From Antedon mediterranea (Eukaryota; Echinodermata; Crinoidea; Comatulida; Antedonidae), in NCBI RefSeq assembly GCF_964355755.1, contig NC_092676.1, positions 8,788,288-8,852,287 on the forward strand: 64,000 bases of DNA, read 5' to 3'. Numbering within the stretch: position 1 is the stretch's first letter; every line of letters starts with the position of its first letter. Below are positions 34,657-46,534 of the stretch, in pieces. Below the pieces are notes generated by a model. The model saw only the letters and a list, made by a program, of their open reading frames with translations. It did not search any database and had not been told where the DNA came from. The translations under genes and the position numbers were made by a program.

Positions 34657-35210
34657 TACACTGTAAAAATAGTGTTTAGATCTTAAACATATATTTTGTA
34701 CTCACTCCACACGTACGTTTAGCCTTAAACATGTTTAGATATGAACATGTTTAGCTTCTAAATACATTCTAAACATGTAGTCTGTATCCAACTCAACAGC
34801 AATATAAAGACACGTTTGGGTTTTAAACGTGTTTAATTTGTCATGTGTGTAGCTCATGTGTGGAGCTTTTTCCCTCCACAGTAAAATAATATGCACGCAA
34901 CGCTAAACACGTACCTAAACATGTTGACTGAACATAATAGTGACATTATATTATTACATTATTATTATATAATGAATAACTGTGCAAAGTTTCAGAATGT
35001 TATCACAATTTGAAGGATTGGGTCACTTAACAGGCCTACTACATGTTGACTGCTAAACGAAAGAAGGAAAACAACATGTACAGTAGCTATAAACACGTTT
35101 AGATTTTAAACACGCTAAACATGTAACTCGTGTTTAAAAGCTAAACGTGTGGAAAAAGTGGGTACAAAATAGGTGTTAGGTTAAGGTCTAAAAACTATTT
35201 TACAGTGTAG
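34657..35210. mobile_element. MITE family 2 (CACTGTAAAA ends), copy 2
   Basis: Ends CTACACTGTAAAAATAG and CTATTTTACAGTGTAG are near-perfect inverted repeats. The interior has many AAACATGTTTAG / AAACGTGTTTA palindromes, the word ACATGTAGTCTGTATCCAAC (reverse of copy 1) and GTGGAAAAAGTGGGTACAAAATA near the right end. It has no coding sequence and depends on an external transposase. Confidence 0.85.
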
Positions 35211-36678
35211 TGCCATCGCAGTTGATACAACTTCACAGAAAATATAAAATATACAGACATAAATATAAAGAAAATTGCAAAATTAGTATAAACAGTTTTA
35301 TGGAAAACTTTAATTGTAGAAACTATGTTCTTATGTACTTTTAAGAGGCAATGCTACGGATTAAACTGCCGGTACTCATTTTCTGTGTCTGGCTAGACTC
35401 CATCCTAAGCCGCATAATCGTAAACATTATGTGAAGAAGGTTTTGTAGCTACTTACCCCCAACGATTAAAGAACGTAATGTGTCGACAGACGAAAAACAA
35501 CATATGCGATGTGAACTAGTTCTTATTGAAGCCATGCGTATAATTTATATTGATGATAGACCTATATAGCATATAGGCATAGGGTGAGGCGGACATGTTC
35601 GGCACATATAAAGATTCCCCAGCAATAAGAGTTAGTCGTATAGTGCAACGTGATTTTTGAAAGTGTCCCCTCAATAGGAATGTCCCCCTGCGGGGCCCTT
35701 CGTCCAATTGGTAATGAAAACGTAATTTAGCTATCGTGTACAGCATATCAAGTACATTTAGGCTTAGTCAAGTATTCCGATCCCTATGTGAAGGAGAATT
35801 TTCGACCACTTATCCTAACTCTACTGACGTCACCGCAATAATATTACAAAAAAGATTACTATATAACGATCTGTTTCAGCAATAAACAAAATCGTGGGGT
35901 CATACCGACAGACAGGAAAAATGACCTAATCCTACTTTTTACATGAAATTTTAATGTATGTTGTAAAACAAGATTATATAACTCTTGAAAATGAAATTAA
36001 AATTTGATAGATTTAAGAATATCATTAATAATCAATCAGTAACACATCGAAAGTGATTTATAATAAATGCAAGTATGGTCACCCAGAGGTGACACCGATG
36101 GAAAATAATCGGGCCAGGCGCTTCGTCTCCGTTTCTTAACACACGGTAATGATTGATGATTAGCCTACAGCATGCCGCGTTGCCTACGAAGTTTAAGCTG
36201 TCATTACGTAAAAAGCAAATGTTTCAAGTAATTTGTAGGTTCATGTTATTGAAAATGTCACTCATTATTGGGACATAAAACTAGCAATTTCCAACTAGCT
36301 GTTACAAGTAACTAGAGTATAGGATCGGTAAGTTGCATCAAATGAGATATGTGATCTAAATTTGTGCAGTCAATTACACAATAAAGGCCATTTGTACATA
36401 ATTGTATTTCTAAAATTGTAGTATTGTTTTAAACAATAATGTTGTTTTACTATTCTGAGAAATTCTACTTGCGTCCAAGCGTAGAGAAAAAGGCTTTAAA
36501 CGGCACTAAGTGTATAGGCATCTTTAATGTTTGTACAGTAGGGTAATAAACTAGTAGTAAAGTATGTCAGAGGTTACAACTTATATAAGTATCCATTAAT
36601 GTTAAAACATTGACATATTATACACGACGAATTATATTACTTGGGGCAATTATAGTCCATTTATCTGTACCTAAAAAA
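35211..36678. other. Intergenic, GTGTCCCC motif
   Basis: GTGTCCCCTCAATAGGAATGTCCCCC near 35664 belongs to the dispersed GGGGACAC motif. The minus frame at 35516-35746 overlaps it and is not called a gene. Confidence 0.45.
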
Positions 36679-36768
36679 ATGCTGTTTGCGAGGTACTGTC
36701 TTTCCTATGCAATTTTGATAAATATGCTGTTTGCGAGGTACTGTCTTTCCTATGCAATTTTAATAAAT
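36679..36768. repeat. Tandem duplication, 2 x 45 bp
   Basis: ATGCTGTTTGCGAGGTACTG starts at 36679 and 36724. The copies differ at one visible base (TTTTGATAA versus TTTTAATAA). Confidence 0.95.
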
Positions 36769-37320
36769 ATTAACTTAAAAAAAAGTGTTAGAACCTGTGG
36801 CCGTTTTCACCAATCATACTTAAGTCAGATATTTCCCTTAAATATTAAGTATTTCACTTAACTCAATAAATATTTAAGTATTTTCCTTAAATTGTATGCA
36901 CTTAGATAGGAGATTTGTTTTAACCGTAACCGTAACCCTGTTTCCCGTAAGCTAAGTATGAATGGTAAATACGGTTATTGGCCCCTGATAAAAAGATACA
37001 TTCATGACCTAGCAAAGTTTCTCTTCTTAATGGGATTGGTCGTGGTGAAATTGCTCGTTTGTTCCACGATGAAGTCTCCCTTGAATAAGTTGCCCGTATA
37101 GTAACATATAACTCCTTGTTCATTTCAAAGGAAGTGACACTTATTAGGGTTGTCCATTTTGTCCACGAATAGAGGTTGGCCGTAGTGTTAAAGAATAGGC
37201 CTGTATTTCTCCTCCATTTTACGGGAAAGTGTATAGGTACTTGATAAAGTTACCACTGAATAATCGTGTCTCACAGGAGGGGTGACAGCAACTATATCAA
37301 CTTTTATGTACTGACAAGTG
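36769..37320. other. Intergenic, AT-rich with short inverted words
   Basis: CTTAAATATTAAGTATTT-type words recur at 36820-36895. GTGACACTTATTAGGGTTGTCC at 37135 resembles the GGGGACAC motif. No gene. Confidence 0.45.
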
Positions 37321-37432
37321 ATTTTTTTTTATAAAGTGTGATGTGCCCAAATATAGGAGTATAATGACATCATCGTGTCCATGGGACATCATAGTTTGTT
37401 GTCACATAGTTTGACAGTGTAGACAGAGCTTA
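37321..37432. mobile_element. MITE family 3, copy d, left end lost
   Basis: GTGTGATGTGCCCAAATATAGG, ATGACATCATCGTGTCCATG and the right end GTTTGACAGTGTAGACAGAGCTTA are present. The left terminal repeat is replaced by a T-run. Confidence 0.75.
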
Positions 37433-37994
37433 AGTTAATCATCTTGAATTATACAATGTAAGATCATTATTTCAGGTCTTACATCTATAGACAGTAGGCA
37501 GACAGTTACTCTTGAAGCAAAAGGATTGCAAAGGTCATCAAGTGAAAACCCAGCGGGGATTTTGGTTAATAGTTACGGGTGATAGTAGTAATATATAGTT
37601 GAGCGTTACACTCTGATTGACATGTCTAATGTATTTTTTCAGCCACTTTGTTGACCACTTAAAGAATGTGGTTCAAAACATGTTTTCTGTTCAACCCGAG
37701 ATTGAGACGTGATGATATTTATTAGAGTAAAAATCGACCTTAATATACTTATACAGTTTCTCCATGGTTGTTCACAAAACGAATATGTTTCTTAATTTTT
37801 TTTAAATTGCGACATGTTCCCTAATTTATACTATTCCAAAAATGTGTACCTGTGATGCAATTATTACCATATACTTTCAATTAGGTTGCTCCGGTCTAGT
37901 CTACAAGGAGTAAAGTGGGTCTTACCCGACGTTCTACTACAGGTCTTACGAGACTGGAATAATAGTTTGTTATACACACTCACATAGCCTAAAA
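37433..37994. other. Intergenic, nothing recognised
   Basis: No gene or repeat recognised. Confidence 0.45.
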
Positions 37995-38412
37995 TTGGTA
38001 AAAAACATACCGTGGTTGATAAAAGAAAGACTGGTTAGACAAACCAAGACAAAACATGGTTTATAAAAAGAGCAACATGGTTAGAAATAGACGAAAAAGA
38101 CGAACCATGATTTGTAAAAGACAGACTGGTTAGGAAAAGACAAACCAAGACAAACCACGGTTAGTTAGAGAGACAGACCATGGTTTATAAAAAGAGCAAC
38201 ATAGTTTGTAAAAGAAATACCATGGTTGGTAAAACACAGGCTGCTGGTTAGAAATAGACAAACAAAGACAAATAATGGTTGTCAATAAAAAGATGAACCA
38301 TGGTTTGTAAACTGGACACCTTGGTTTTTTAAAAGACGAACATTGTTTTTTATTTGACGAACTAGGAGTTTTTGCGTTACAACCAATGGTTCGTCTTTTA
38401 CAAAAGGTTTAT
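37995..38412. repeat. Degenerate array of 'AACCATGGTTTGTAAAAGAC' units
   Basis: Words ACCATGGTTTATAAAAAGAGC, GACAAACCAAGACAAA, GACTGGTTAG and GGTTTGTAAAAGA recur about every 25-60 bp. Near 38380-38410 the pattern appears inverted (AATGGTTCGTCTTTTAC). AACCATGGTT is itself a palindrome, so single strands could fold extensively. Confidence 0.7.
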
Positions 38413-40253
38413 AAGCCAGTTCACTTTTGAAAAGCAATTCTTACTGCTACTTAAACTACAGTATAAGTGTTAAAATGTTAATACGTCTAATACACCAGGC
38501 TAATGGAATCTAAGACATCATTTACACTTTGGTTATTTGATAAAAACATAATGGAGATGGCTCTATAATCGGTATTGTATGTTCAGTTGTATTAATTATA
38601 CTGAGGCCTAAGGAAATTTAGCAGAACAGTTTAGCACTCTGCTTGTAATAAGCAATTATTATTAATGTGTACTTATTCGAACCATTTTAATATGTACAGG
38701 TATTCCGATTTTTTTTCCATTTTGTAGTATAGGCCTACCTACAAAAATTGGCTTTATAATATACTGTAGGCCTATAAATATTTTCAATCGGCTATATAAA
38801 CATTATGTCTGGCTGCGACAATACCAACAATACTGTACTGTGAATATATTCTCCGTGGCGCGGTGTCTGATAAACAAAGATTTGAGGGGAAGCCAGTTGT
38901 AAAATCAAAAATCAGTCAACAAGTTTAGGGGCGTGGAACTGATCGTGTCGCAGCCACAGATAAATCGATTGTTGATAGCCTTGGTGTATTTAAACACTAA
39001 TTAGCAAGGTGGGTGATTACTAATTGTCATCAATTATCATTACTGATTTGCAAATACTATTATATTATTGAAGAAATAGAAGTTCATCTGATATATGGCT
39101 CAGTAAAAAGAAAATTGCAACAAACTACATGGTCACATTAAACCATGGAGTAATAATTCGTAAATCGTATGGCATGTTTTCCACAAATCGAAAGCGGTGT
39201 CTCAAGCCCTTATGATGGACAACCTTTATAATGGAAAGCTCCTATAACAACATAATGGACAAATAAAACTCTATAATGGTGGACACACACATTTCACCCA
39301 TCAAGAAATACGCAGCAAATCAGATCTCATAAACGTTCGATTCGCGTGAATTTAGCATGCTCGTTTAGGACCCCTTATCAGGGGACACTCCAAATGAAAG
39401 AAAATATATATTCACTCGATCTCTATTGCAAGGGGAACTTTGTTGGATCCCGAAGTTTCTGCCGTACGAAAATTATATGAAAACATACTGTAACCACGTT
39501 TTCTTTTCGTTACGTGGGAACATAGAGATATTACCGTATGGTATTAACCACCCACCCTTTAAAAGCGAAGTATTCATTTATTCACAAGGACAATAATGTG
39601 CAATTGTTTTCTTTTGATTTGTTTACTCGGTTATTTATTCTTTTCAGTATTATACGTACATGATATTTTCCAATACAGTATGCAGTAGAAACCCAACAAA
39701 GTACCGTATCTCATTAATAGGAAGGGGCTCCCGCTCATTTATTACGGGAAGTGTCCTTAATGAGGGAGTTTGAAAGGCGGGGTACTATTATATAATAATT
39801 CATATACTAAATGTGTCAAGCTACATTTCAAGCAACGCTTCTGTTTTATTTTCCTAAGTTATTCAGTCGACCCTTTTATATTGTTTTAACCTGCACACAA
39901 GTTCGTGTTGGGAGAAAGATAAACATTATACGATCGTGATCTGCCATCATTTAATTAAATGTAATGTGTTTACTTTGAACACTGTCTTTACATAACCTAA
40001 CAAGAATACCATTGATCAATTAAATTACAATAGTGCTTGTAGAATTACTCAACAATAAATAAATGTGTTGAACCAACTGTTGAAACATGTACTGAGCAAT
40101 CAATGGTTATTCTTATTCAAATAATGAGGCAATACCGCATAGACAATTTGTATATTATTATAAAATACTGTTGATATGGTAATACAATTGATACATATGG
40201 CAATATGTATAAACTAACCATGTGAATGGGATGCGTAGCCTACTATACTATAG
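38413..40253. other. Intergenic, GGGGACAC motifs and TAGGCCTA octamers
   Basis: TAGGCCTA occurs at 38730 and 38767. CCCCTTATCAGGGGACAC near 39371 and AAGTGTCCTTAATGAGGGAG near 39750 are further members of the dispersed motif. No gene is seen. Confidence 0.45.
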
Positions 40254-40437
40254 TAAAGCGTGGTTCCCACTAGCGACGCAACACAAGGACGTAACGCAAC
40301 GCAAGTGAATTGACCAATCACAAGCGATGGCTTATTCGCTTGTGATTGCTAACCGTCTATAACTTCGCTTGTCATTGGTTAAAACGCTTGCGTTGCGTTT
40401 ACGTCCTTGCGTTACGTTCTAGTGGGAACCAAGCTTA
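40254..40437. mobile_element. MITE family 1, intact copy
   Basis: Near-perfect terminal inverted repeats: TAAAGCGTGGTTCCCACTAG / CTAGTGGGAACCAAGCTTA, TA-flanked, about 184 bp. Inner inverted arms GTAACGCAACGCAAGTGA / GCTTGCGTTGCGTTTACG and a palindromic centre built from CAATCACAAGCGAT. This is the best reference copy in the window. Confidence 0.92.
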
Positions 40438-41474
40438 AAACATTGTTATACATTTTGTAAAATACATTAAAACTCCTCCTTTAGGACACCCTATATTGAA
40501 AGGACGCTTTTCCGTAAAAGGACCACTATTTCATACAATACAATCAGATTGTCATCTAAGCTATTAAATACATTCAATTCGTTTGAATTAAAATAATAAT
40601 ATGTAAGAAAGGTCGATTGATATATTAAATTGAATAATTTTGTAAAAATGTACGATTTACCATTTTGATCTAATTGACTTAGTGTAAATTTGATATTATT
40701 ATATCACTAACGATTCCGCTCTTTGACTTTCTATTCTTCAAAATGTTCAGTCGTTTTTTTAGTTTGGAAGTTTTTTTTAACACAACAAGATAAAAGTAAC
40801 TAAACCTATATAATACTTACAGTGAAATTTATTTAAGAATCTCCAAACAATATTTTCAGCCGAAGTTATTTCTACCAGTTCGACTGAATTCCAATTCTAT
40901 GGTCTTTCAATTTGTTATCAATCAAGGAAAACACAAGAAGCAATTTGACGAACGAACAACACACCGTCTCGCATACAAGTGGCGCGCTCACTCCTGCTGT
41001 TTTTACTATTCGATTTCTCAACATCATTAACGACTAAGTATTTATTGTATTGTCACCGGTAGCAGCTGACGTCATCTTAGAAATACCTAGCTTGTTTTTG
41101 ATTGGTTAGTAGTGGGATACGACTGTGGTAGGTTGAGTGAGCTCTCGTGCTGTCGGAAACATTACGGTAGTTTCTCCAAGGTATAGATGAAGGAATTTGT
41201 TGATTGATTATATATTATTTGATATTGATTGATTGCTTTGGGATTTATTGATTATATGGTTGGGCGACTTTGTTGCTATTCTGATAAATTAATTGATTGC
41301 CGATTGATTGATTGGTTCATTCATTCACAATAAGGTTGCATACCGTTTAGCCTACCAGCAAGTTAATGTGCACATGCCGGCTAGAGTAGGCCTACAAAAC
41401 TCACAGGTTATGTTATAATAGACAATAAAACCTAAATATTAGATATTGCCAAATGCATCAAAAAGCTTGATTAA
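40438..41474. other. Intergenic, nothing recognised
   Basis: TAGGACACCCTATATTGAAAGGAC near 40482 resembles the GGGGACAC motif. TAGGCCTA lies at 41387. No gene. Confidence 0.45.
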
Positions 41475-41475
41475 T

Positions 41476-41601
41476 GAGTGGGATAGAATCCAACCTCCAG
41501 ATTAGGACTACTAGCTAGCCTAGCGCTCGTAGACCACCGAGTGGGCTAGAATCCATCTTCCAGATTAGGCCTACTAGCTAGCCTAGCGCCTATCATGTAA
41601 C
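41476..41601. repeat. Tandem duplication, 2 x 63 bp
   Basis: GAGTGGG(A/C)TAGAATCCA starts at 41476 and 41539, followed in both by CCAGATTAGG(A/C)CTACTAG and CTAGCCTAGCGC. The second copy contains a perfect TAGGCCTA where the first has TAGGACTA. Confidence 0.9.
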
Positions 41602-44600
41602 TCACCGAGTTCATTTGGTTAGATTTGAAAGCTATGAACGCCAATAAAATAAAGAAAAAATATATGGTACTAACACACCTGGCAAGCGTAATTGTATGAT
41701 ACTGACATACAACGAAAAAAAAGTTAATTAGTTTTCATTCTTCACTTGGTGATGAGACAATGGTATCCACTGAAGAGCTTTCAATCTAAATAAGCTGATT
41801 GAAAACTAAAAATATAACTTAAATTTCATTTTAAGATTCGCTATTTTAATACAGCTCAGCTTTTCATGACTGTTTCTCATTAAAACAGCTTCTAAATTAC
41901 AATCCGAATGGTTTATGAAAAATAATGAAAAACAAAATATAGTTTCAGTATATTATCTCGTTATCGAGGCATTCTTAGAGTGGGATCATAGGCTATAAAT
42001 GTGATTATATATCATAATGGAACATTATAAGGAGGTTATATAACAGAGTATCTACGATAATGTCTATTGCTATCGAGACTCGATCCATAAACGTTTGCTA
42101 TAAACCAAGCATTGCAAAACAATATACAGAATTAGAATCAAGTATTTATACTTACATTATTTTTGTTCTCATATTTCATTCGCATATTTGCCATACTCTC
42201 GTGTGTAACGTTGTAAAGACATAATAACTACATTATTAAATGGAATTTAACTGACAGATTATCTAATGGGCAGAACGACGGGAGCCCTGACAGCCTCCAT
42301 AATTGTGCAGGGATGACACGCCGATTCGGACAAACTATACAGAGTTGATATCCAAATGACAGTGTCGAGTTTGTACCACACGACAGTTCGTGCCATTGCT
42401 TGTCACTTTTTTCGTACGCGGAGGAAGACGATGTGTAGAAAACATGAATTATCTACCTCACCACAAATTACAGTAGGTCTACTACTACACGCTTCAGATG
42501 AGTTTGCAAGAGGTAATATTTATTGCTTAAGCTTAGGTTCATATTAAAAAGAAACACGTCACGACGCAACGTAAAAATATTCTTCTATCAATTTCGCAAC
42601 CCCCTCTTATGAGAAGTTGACTCATCGCTGCGGTGACGTACGCAAAGAAGAAAACTTCTACCACAATGTGACCCCCCCCCCCCCATTATATATAACGCAA
42701 AGTCATGTTCTTACGCCGGCACTGCGTCGATACATATCTACGTTTTTGCGTCGGTTTACGAAACCCGGAACAGAACTCTCATCCGTAGATACGTTTAATC
42801 TGTTTGGAGCCAAATTAAAGTTTGCCTAATTTCTGATCACGTATACAGTCAGCCATGGTGGCCACACACATAATACGGTAGACTTAGGCTTCGTAATGGC
42901 TTTTTAAACAGCTGCTAAGCCTATAACTTCGTGAGAAGAACACCATATAAACACATTAGGTGACCGGTTACAATCTTCATTGACAGTTTCAAACATTAGT
43001 GAACCAAAACATGAATACAAATATATTACATATATTAATTGATATAGGCCAACGTTACATTGAAAACACCTAGAAATTAATTATGATGGCGCTATAACTG
43101 CAATACATTCTCGCATTGAATTTATCAGTTGCTAATAAAACGAAAACATTCGTAACACGATTGGGGCAATCGTGTATAGCTTTAACTTACTTTGCTGCCC
43201 CTCAATACATTGTCCTTAATTGGTTTCATGCGAAAGTCTCCAATGTTGTGTTCCAAAGGAGAGGTTCTCTGTATTGAAAAGGAAAGACTTACAACGCACT
43301 TTCTGACAGTAGGCCTACTGTACGGGAATGTCAGACACAGACGAAAACACCAAAACACACATTAATCAACATTCGTTCTAATGTCTAACGTCTAAATCGC
43401 ATTTATTATAAGTTACCACCCACCCACATAATTCAAACAAATTAAGAACTATTATTCAATCATTAATTATACTAATTGTATAAATACCTGTTTTTTTAAA
43501 AACACGATACAATCTTATAAATGCAGATTATCGTCTTTGCTTATGAGCACAATAACAATGTTGTTAAGATCTAAGTTAGATGGTTTGTATTATGGGTAGT
43601 TTGTTTGGCGTATTGTCGTTTGGGATAGTGCTAGATGGTCACACATTGTATTTGATAGTAGATATTAAGTGAATAATTTAAGTTTTCATTGAAATGCATG
43701 GTTTGAATTTTGTACGAATGAATTATTGGTGGATGGTGTGTATTATATATTTTTGGCGGATTTGGCTTTCCATAGTTGTGAAAGACCAACTTCATTGAGT
43801 AAAAAGGTCCAACAAACAAAACCAGAACGAGTAGTATTAACCATGTTACATGAAATAGAATTAGGTGTAATTTTGTGAGTGCCTGCTTATCTGTCTAATA
43901 ATATCGAATAATTAGGCTAGTTAACTTTCCGCGATCGCATGTTACGTATTTCCAAACAACACCGATCACATTTCAGGTCGTATTCCCATACGGAATTTTC
44001 TATGGAAATGACGTTTAAGTTGTTTGTCAAATAGTTCATATAGTAGACCTACTTGTAACTGTGTAATTAAACTTGTCAATTATAAAAATTAACATCAGAC
44101 CATCAGATTATTACCGACTAGGACGAGCCAGTAGGGAACATATAAAAGCGTAACAGATTCACACGCACTAGAGTTTAGCGTACACTTAGACCGAGTTAAG
44201 TTAATTTACACAAGCGGTAACGATAATAACAAGTATAGAATCTATTTTTCATTATGAGCATTCTACACATAACGCGGAGAGGACGGGCGGTTTCCGCTCA
44301 GGTACCGTAAAGGCTAACTCAGAGAGCGTCGTACGATGAGACGGGCCGTCTCGTCAGGAGAAAATTAAACATGTTTTTAAAGTTCTCGAGACAACCTAAA
44401 AACTAAGTCTCGTCTCGTCGGGATTCAACTCAGACACAGTACCGACGAGTTAAGACGTTCCATTGGGCCTCGTCGTACAGAAATTTATAATTCCCAGCAA
44501 TGTTTTAACTGTATATATGAACTGTTTTATAAGTTGTTTTGTGACTGTGTAATTTGGTAGTAGTCACTCTCATACTGTAGGCCTACATTTAAAAGTAACA

Positions 44601-44859
44601 CATCCAAATGCCAAATTTAAGTCAATGGCTACCAGATGTCTCTGTGAGACGGTTATTTGAACCAGTACCAGTACCAGTACGGAAGTATGGTCGAAGCGGC
44701 CGTCAATCAAAGCGGCCGCCAGTTTAATATCGTCATTTGTATGGAACGCCATGTGCGATTTAATCGTTGTCAACGCCATGGCCTATGGCGAGTTGAGTTA
44801 CAGCTAAAGCAGTATGGTCAAACCAATAAATATAAGCCAAAAAACATTGACTGTTGGCC
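41602..44859. other. Intergenic, no gene called
   Basis: Short open frames near 42356-42547, 42617-42829 and 44657-44893 show no motif. A 13-base C-run lies near 42667. TAGGCCTA is at 43310 and 44578. TATAAAAG at about 44141-44148 is followed by a short open frame starting ATGAGCATTC with a CAGGTACCG donor-like end near 44300, but no second exon could be tied to it. CGTCTCGTC words recur at 44340-44470. Confidence 0.35.
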
Positions 44860-45080
44860 TAAAAGCTTGGTTCCCAATAGCGACGCAACGTAACGTAATC
44901 TACGCAACGTAAGAAAATGCCCTTCCATCCACTCATTGTGTTTGCCCCCACCTGCGTGAAACCAAACCTGCGATGTTTGTAGCACTGTTGCGTCGTCGGT
45001 TCCCACTTGTGATTACGCAATACAGCACTTTGCGTCAATACGTCGTTGCGTTGCGTTCTAGTGCAGGGAACCACGCTTTA
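44860..45080. mobile_element. MITE family 1, subfamily b, copy 2
   Basis: TAAAAGCTTGGTTCCCAATAGCGACGCAACG at the left and TCTAGTGCAGGGAACCACGCTTTA at the right are inverted. The interior words TGCGTCGTCGGTTCCCACTTGTGATTACGCAAT match 15178-15367 in reverse. Confidence 0.8.
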
Positions 45081-45166
45081 AGGACGTAACGCAACGCAAG
45101 TGAATTGACCAATCACAAGCGATGGCTTATTCGCTTGTGATTGCTAACTGTCAAAACTTCGCTTGC
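45081..45166. mobile_element. MITE family 1, partial copy abutting subfamily b
   Basis: GGACGTAACGCAACGCAAGTG, GACCAATCACAAGCGATGG and CTTCGCTTG match the left half of 40254-40437 closely. Both termini are missing. It may be the remnant of an element into or next to which the preceding copy moved. Confidence 0.75.
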
Positions 45167-45440
45167 CTAGTAGGCCTAGTACTGTACTCATTTATTTGTA
45201 GGCTTAACCTAGGCTAGGCCTGGCCTAGCACATAGTAGACTAGTAGGGATTAGTAAGTATTATGTAGGCCTATAAGTACTACTTGGCATGGCCTAGCCTA
45301 CTAGGGTATATGTAGCCTAGGCTAGGTAGGCCTAGCTAGGCCCTAGTATGGCCTAAACCTAGGTAGGCCTAGGCCTAGGCTAGAAATAGAAGGCTTGCCA
45401 ACTCACTTTACAAATTGATCTCTGACGCGTTTTAGGCCTA
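45167..45440. repeat. TAGGCCTA/CCTAGGC satellite cluster 1
   Basis: Over about 270 bp, TAGGCCTA occurs at 45171, 45265, 45327, 45364, 45370 and 45433, with many variants (CTAGGC, GGCCTAGC). This is a short-unit palindromic repeat without coding content. Confidence 0.85.
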
Positions 45441-45539
45441 GTTTTTCTGGCATTCTTCTACACAGATGTTTGTCTGAAATTATTGTCTTCATGCATTAAT
45501 CCTTATGTTTCTGTCTGTGTATGACTTACTTCCCTTATC

Positions 45540-45990
45540 GTAAAGACAAGAAGGGTAAGTATTTCCATAAAGACCTCGCTCGTCAGCCACCATTTTTTTG
45601 CCGTCGGTGTCGTCGATGAGAGATATTCCTGACTTCTGATTGGTTGACGAACGTGAACCGCGCTCGCGACGCCTCAAAAAGTTGACCAAGGTTCAACTTT
45701 TGAAAATTCGCGTGCGAAGCCTTCGCTGCTGTCGTTTTCAACGCGTTGAAGTTGAAATTCGACTATCGTACACTGTTTCGCTTGTATGTTCACACTGAAA
45801 GCGTCCGTCGTCTGCCGCGTGCGTCACTTTTTAACGCGAAATTCGCGGCTTCGCGTTTGGTGTATTCATCTGAGTTCAACCGACGCGTCCGAGATAACTC
45901 CGATAGGTATCCTTTAGACTAATTCCGTCGGATTATAACTTATCGGATGTAACTCCGATAGTGAAAGCTAGACTAATTAATTATTGAAAT
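45540..45990. other. CpG-rich segment
   Basis: CpG is very frequent here (for example CGCGCTCGCGACG, CGCGTGCGAAGCC, CGCGAAATTCGCGGCTTCGCG), in sharp contrast to the surrounding DNA. It could be an unmethylated promoter island or a young repeat. No gene start can be placed, and the 66-codon minus frame at 45489-45689 has no recognised motif. The short inverted words point toward a repeat. Confidence 0.4.
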
Positions 45991-46530
45991 ACGACAACAT
46001 AATAGGTACATAAATATGGGTGTTTATAATTGGCATAATGACATAATTATGTTTCAAGCGGAGCTCTATTTCCCCGGGGTGATTGGCAAAATAGAAATTA
46101 TCAGCGTCATTAAAAAAAAGTATACTTTCAATATCAATTTGTGCTTCCGAAGCACGGCCAAATAACTTTTAAATTTTAGAAATCGATTTTGAAGTAAAGC
46201 TTTAGATTTGTAGCGTATCATATTATATCGATATTATATTTATATCCTAGACTCTCTGACGTGAACTTAAATATTTTATCCAACCGATTACATTTTAAAA
46301 CATATAGATTACGCAGATTCTATATTTAATATGTCATGTTTCTTTTTCTATTGAAAAAATATCCTATTAACTATGTATTCTCACTCTTTTTCTAGTTTAT
46401 TTTTATCTTCTTATGTAATGATATTCCCACAAAGTCATGAAACACCAGGTAACAGAATACGGTATATATTGGATTATTATGAACCGATCAGTGACATGTG
46501 CGACCCTAGACCCTGCCCATTAGCTTTAGC
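45991..46530. other. Intergenic, nothing recognised
   Basis: AT-rich, no gene. Confidence 0.45.
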
Positions 46531-46534
46531 CCAG

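Noticed and set aside
44141-44310. TATA-box core promoter with a short first exon
   Set aside because: TATAAAAG followed by an ATG frame and a donor-like CAGGTACCG is suggestive, but no downstream exon could be joined and chance occurrence is easy.
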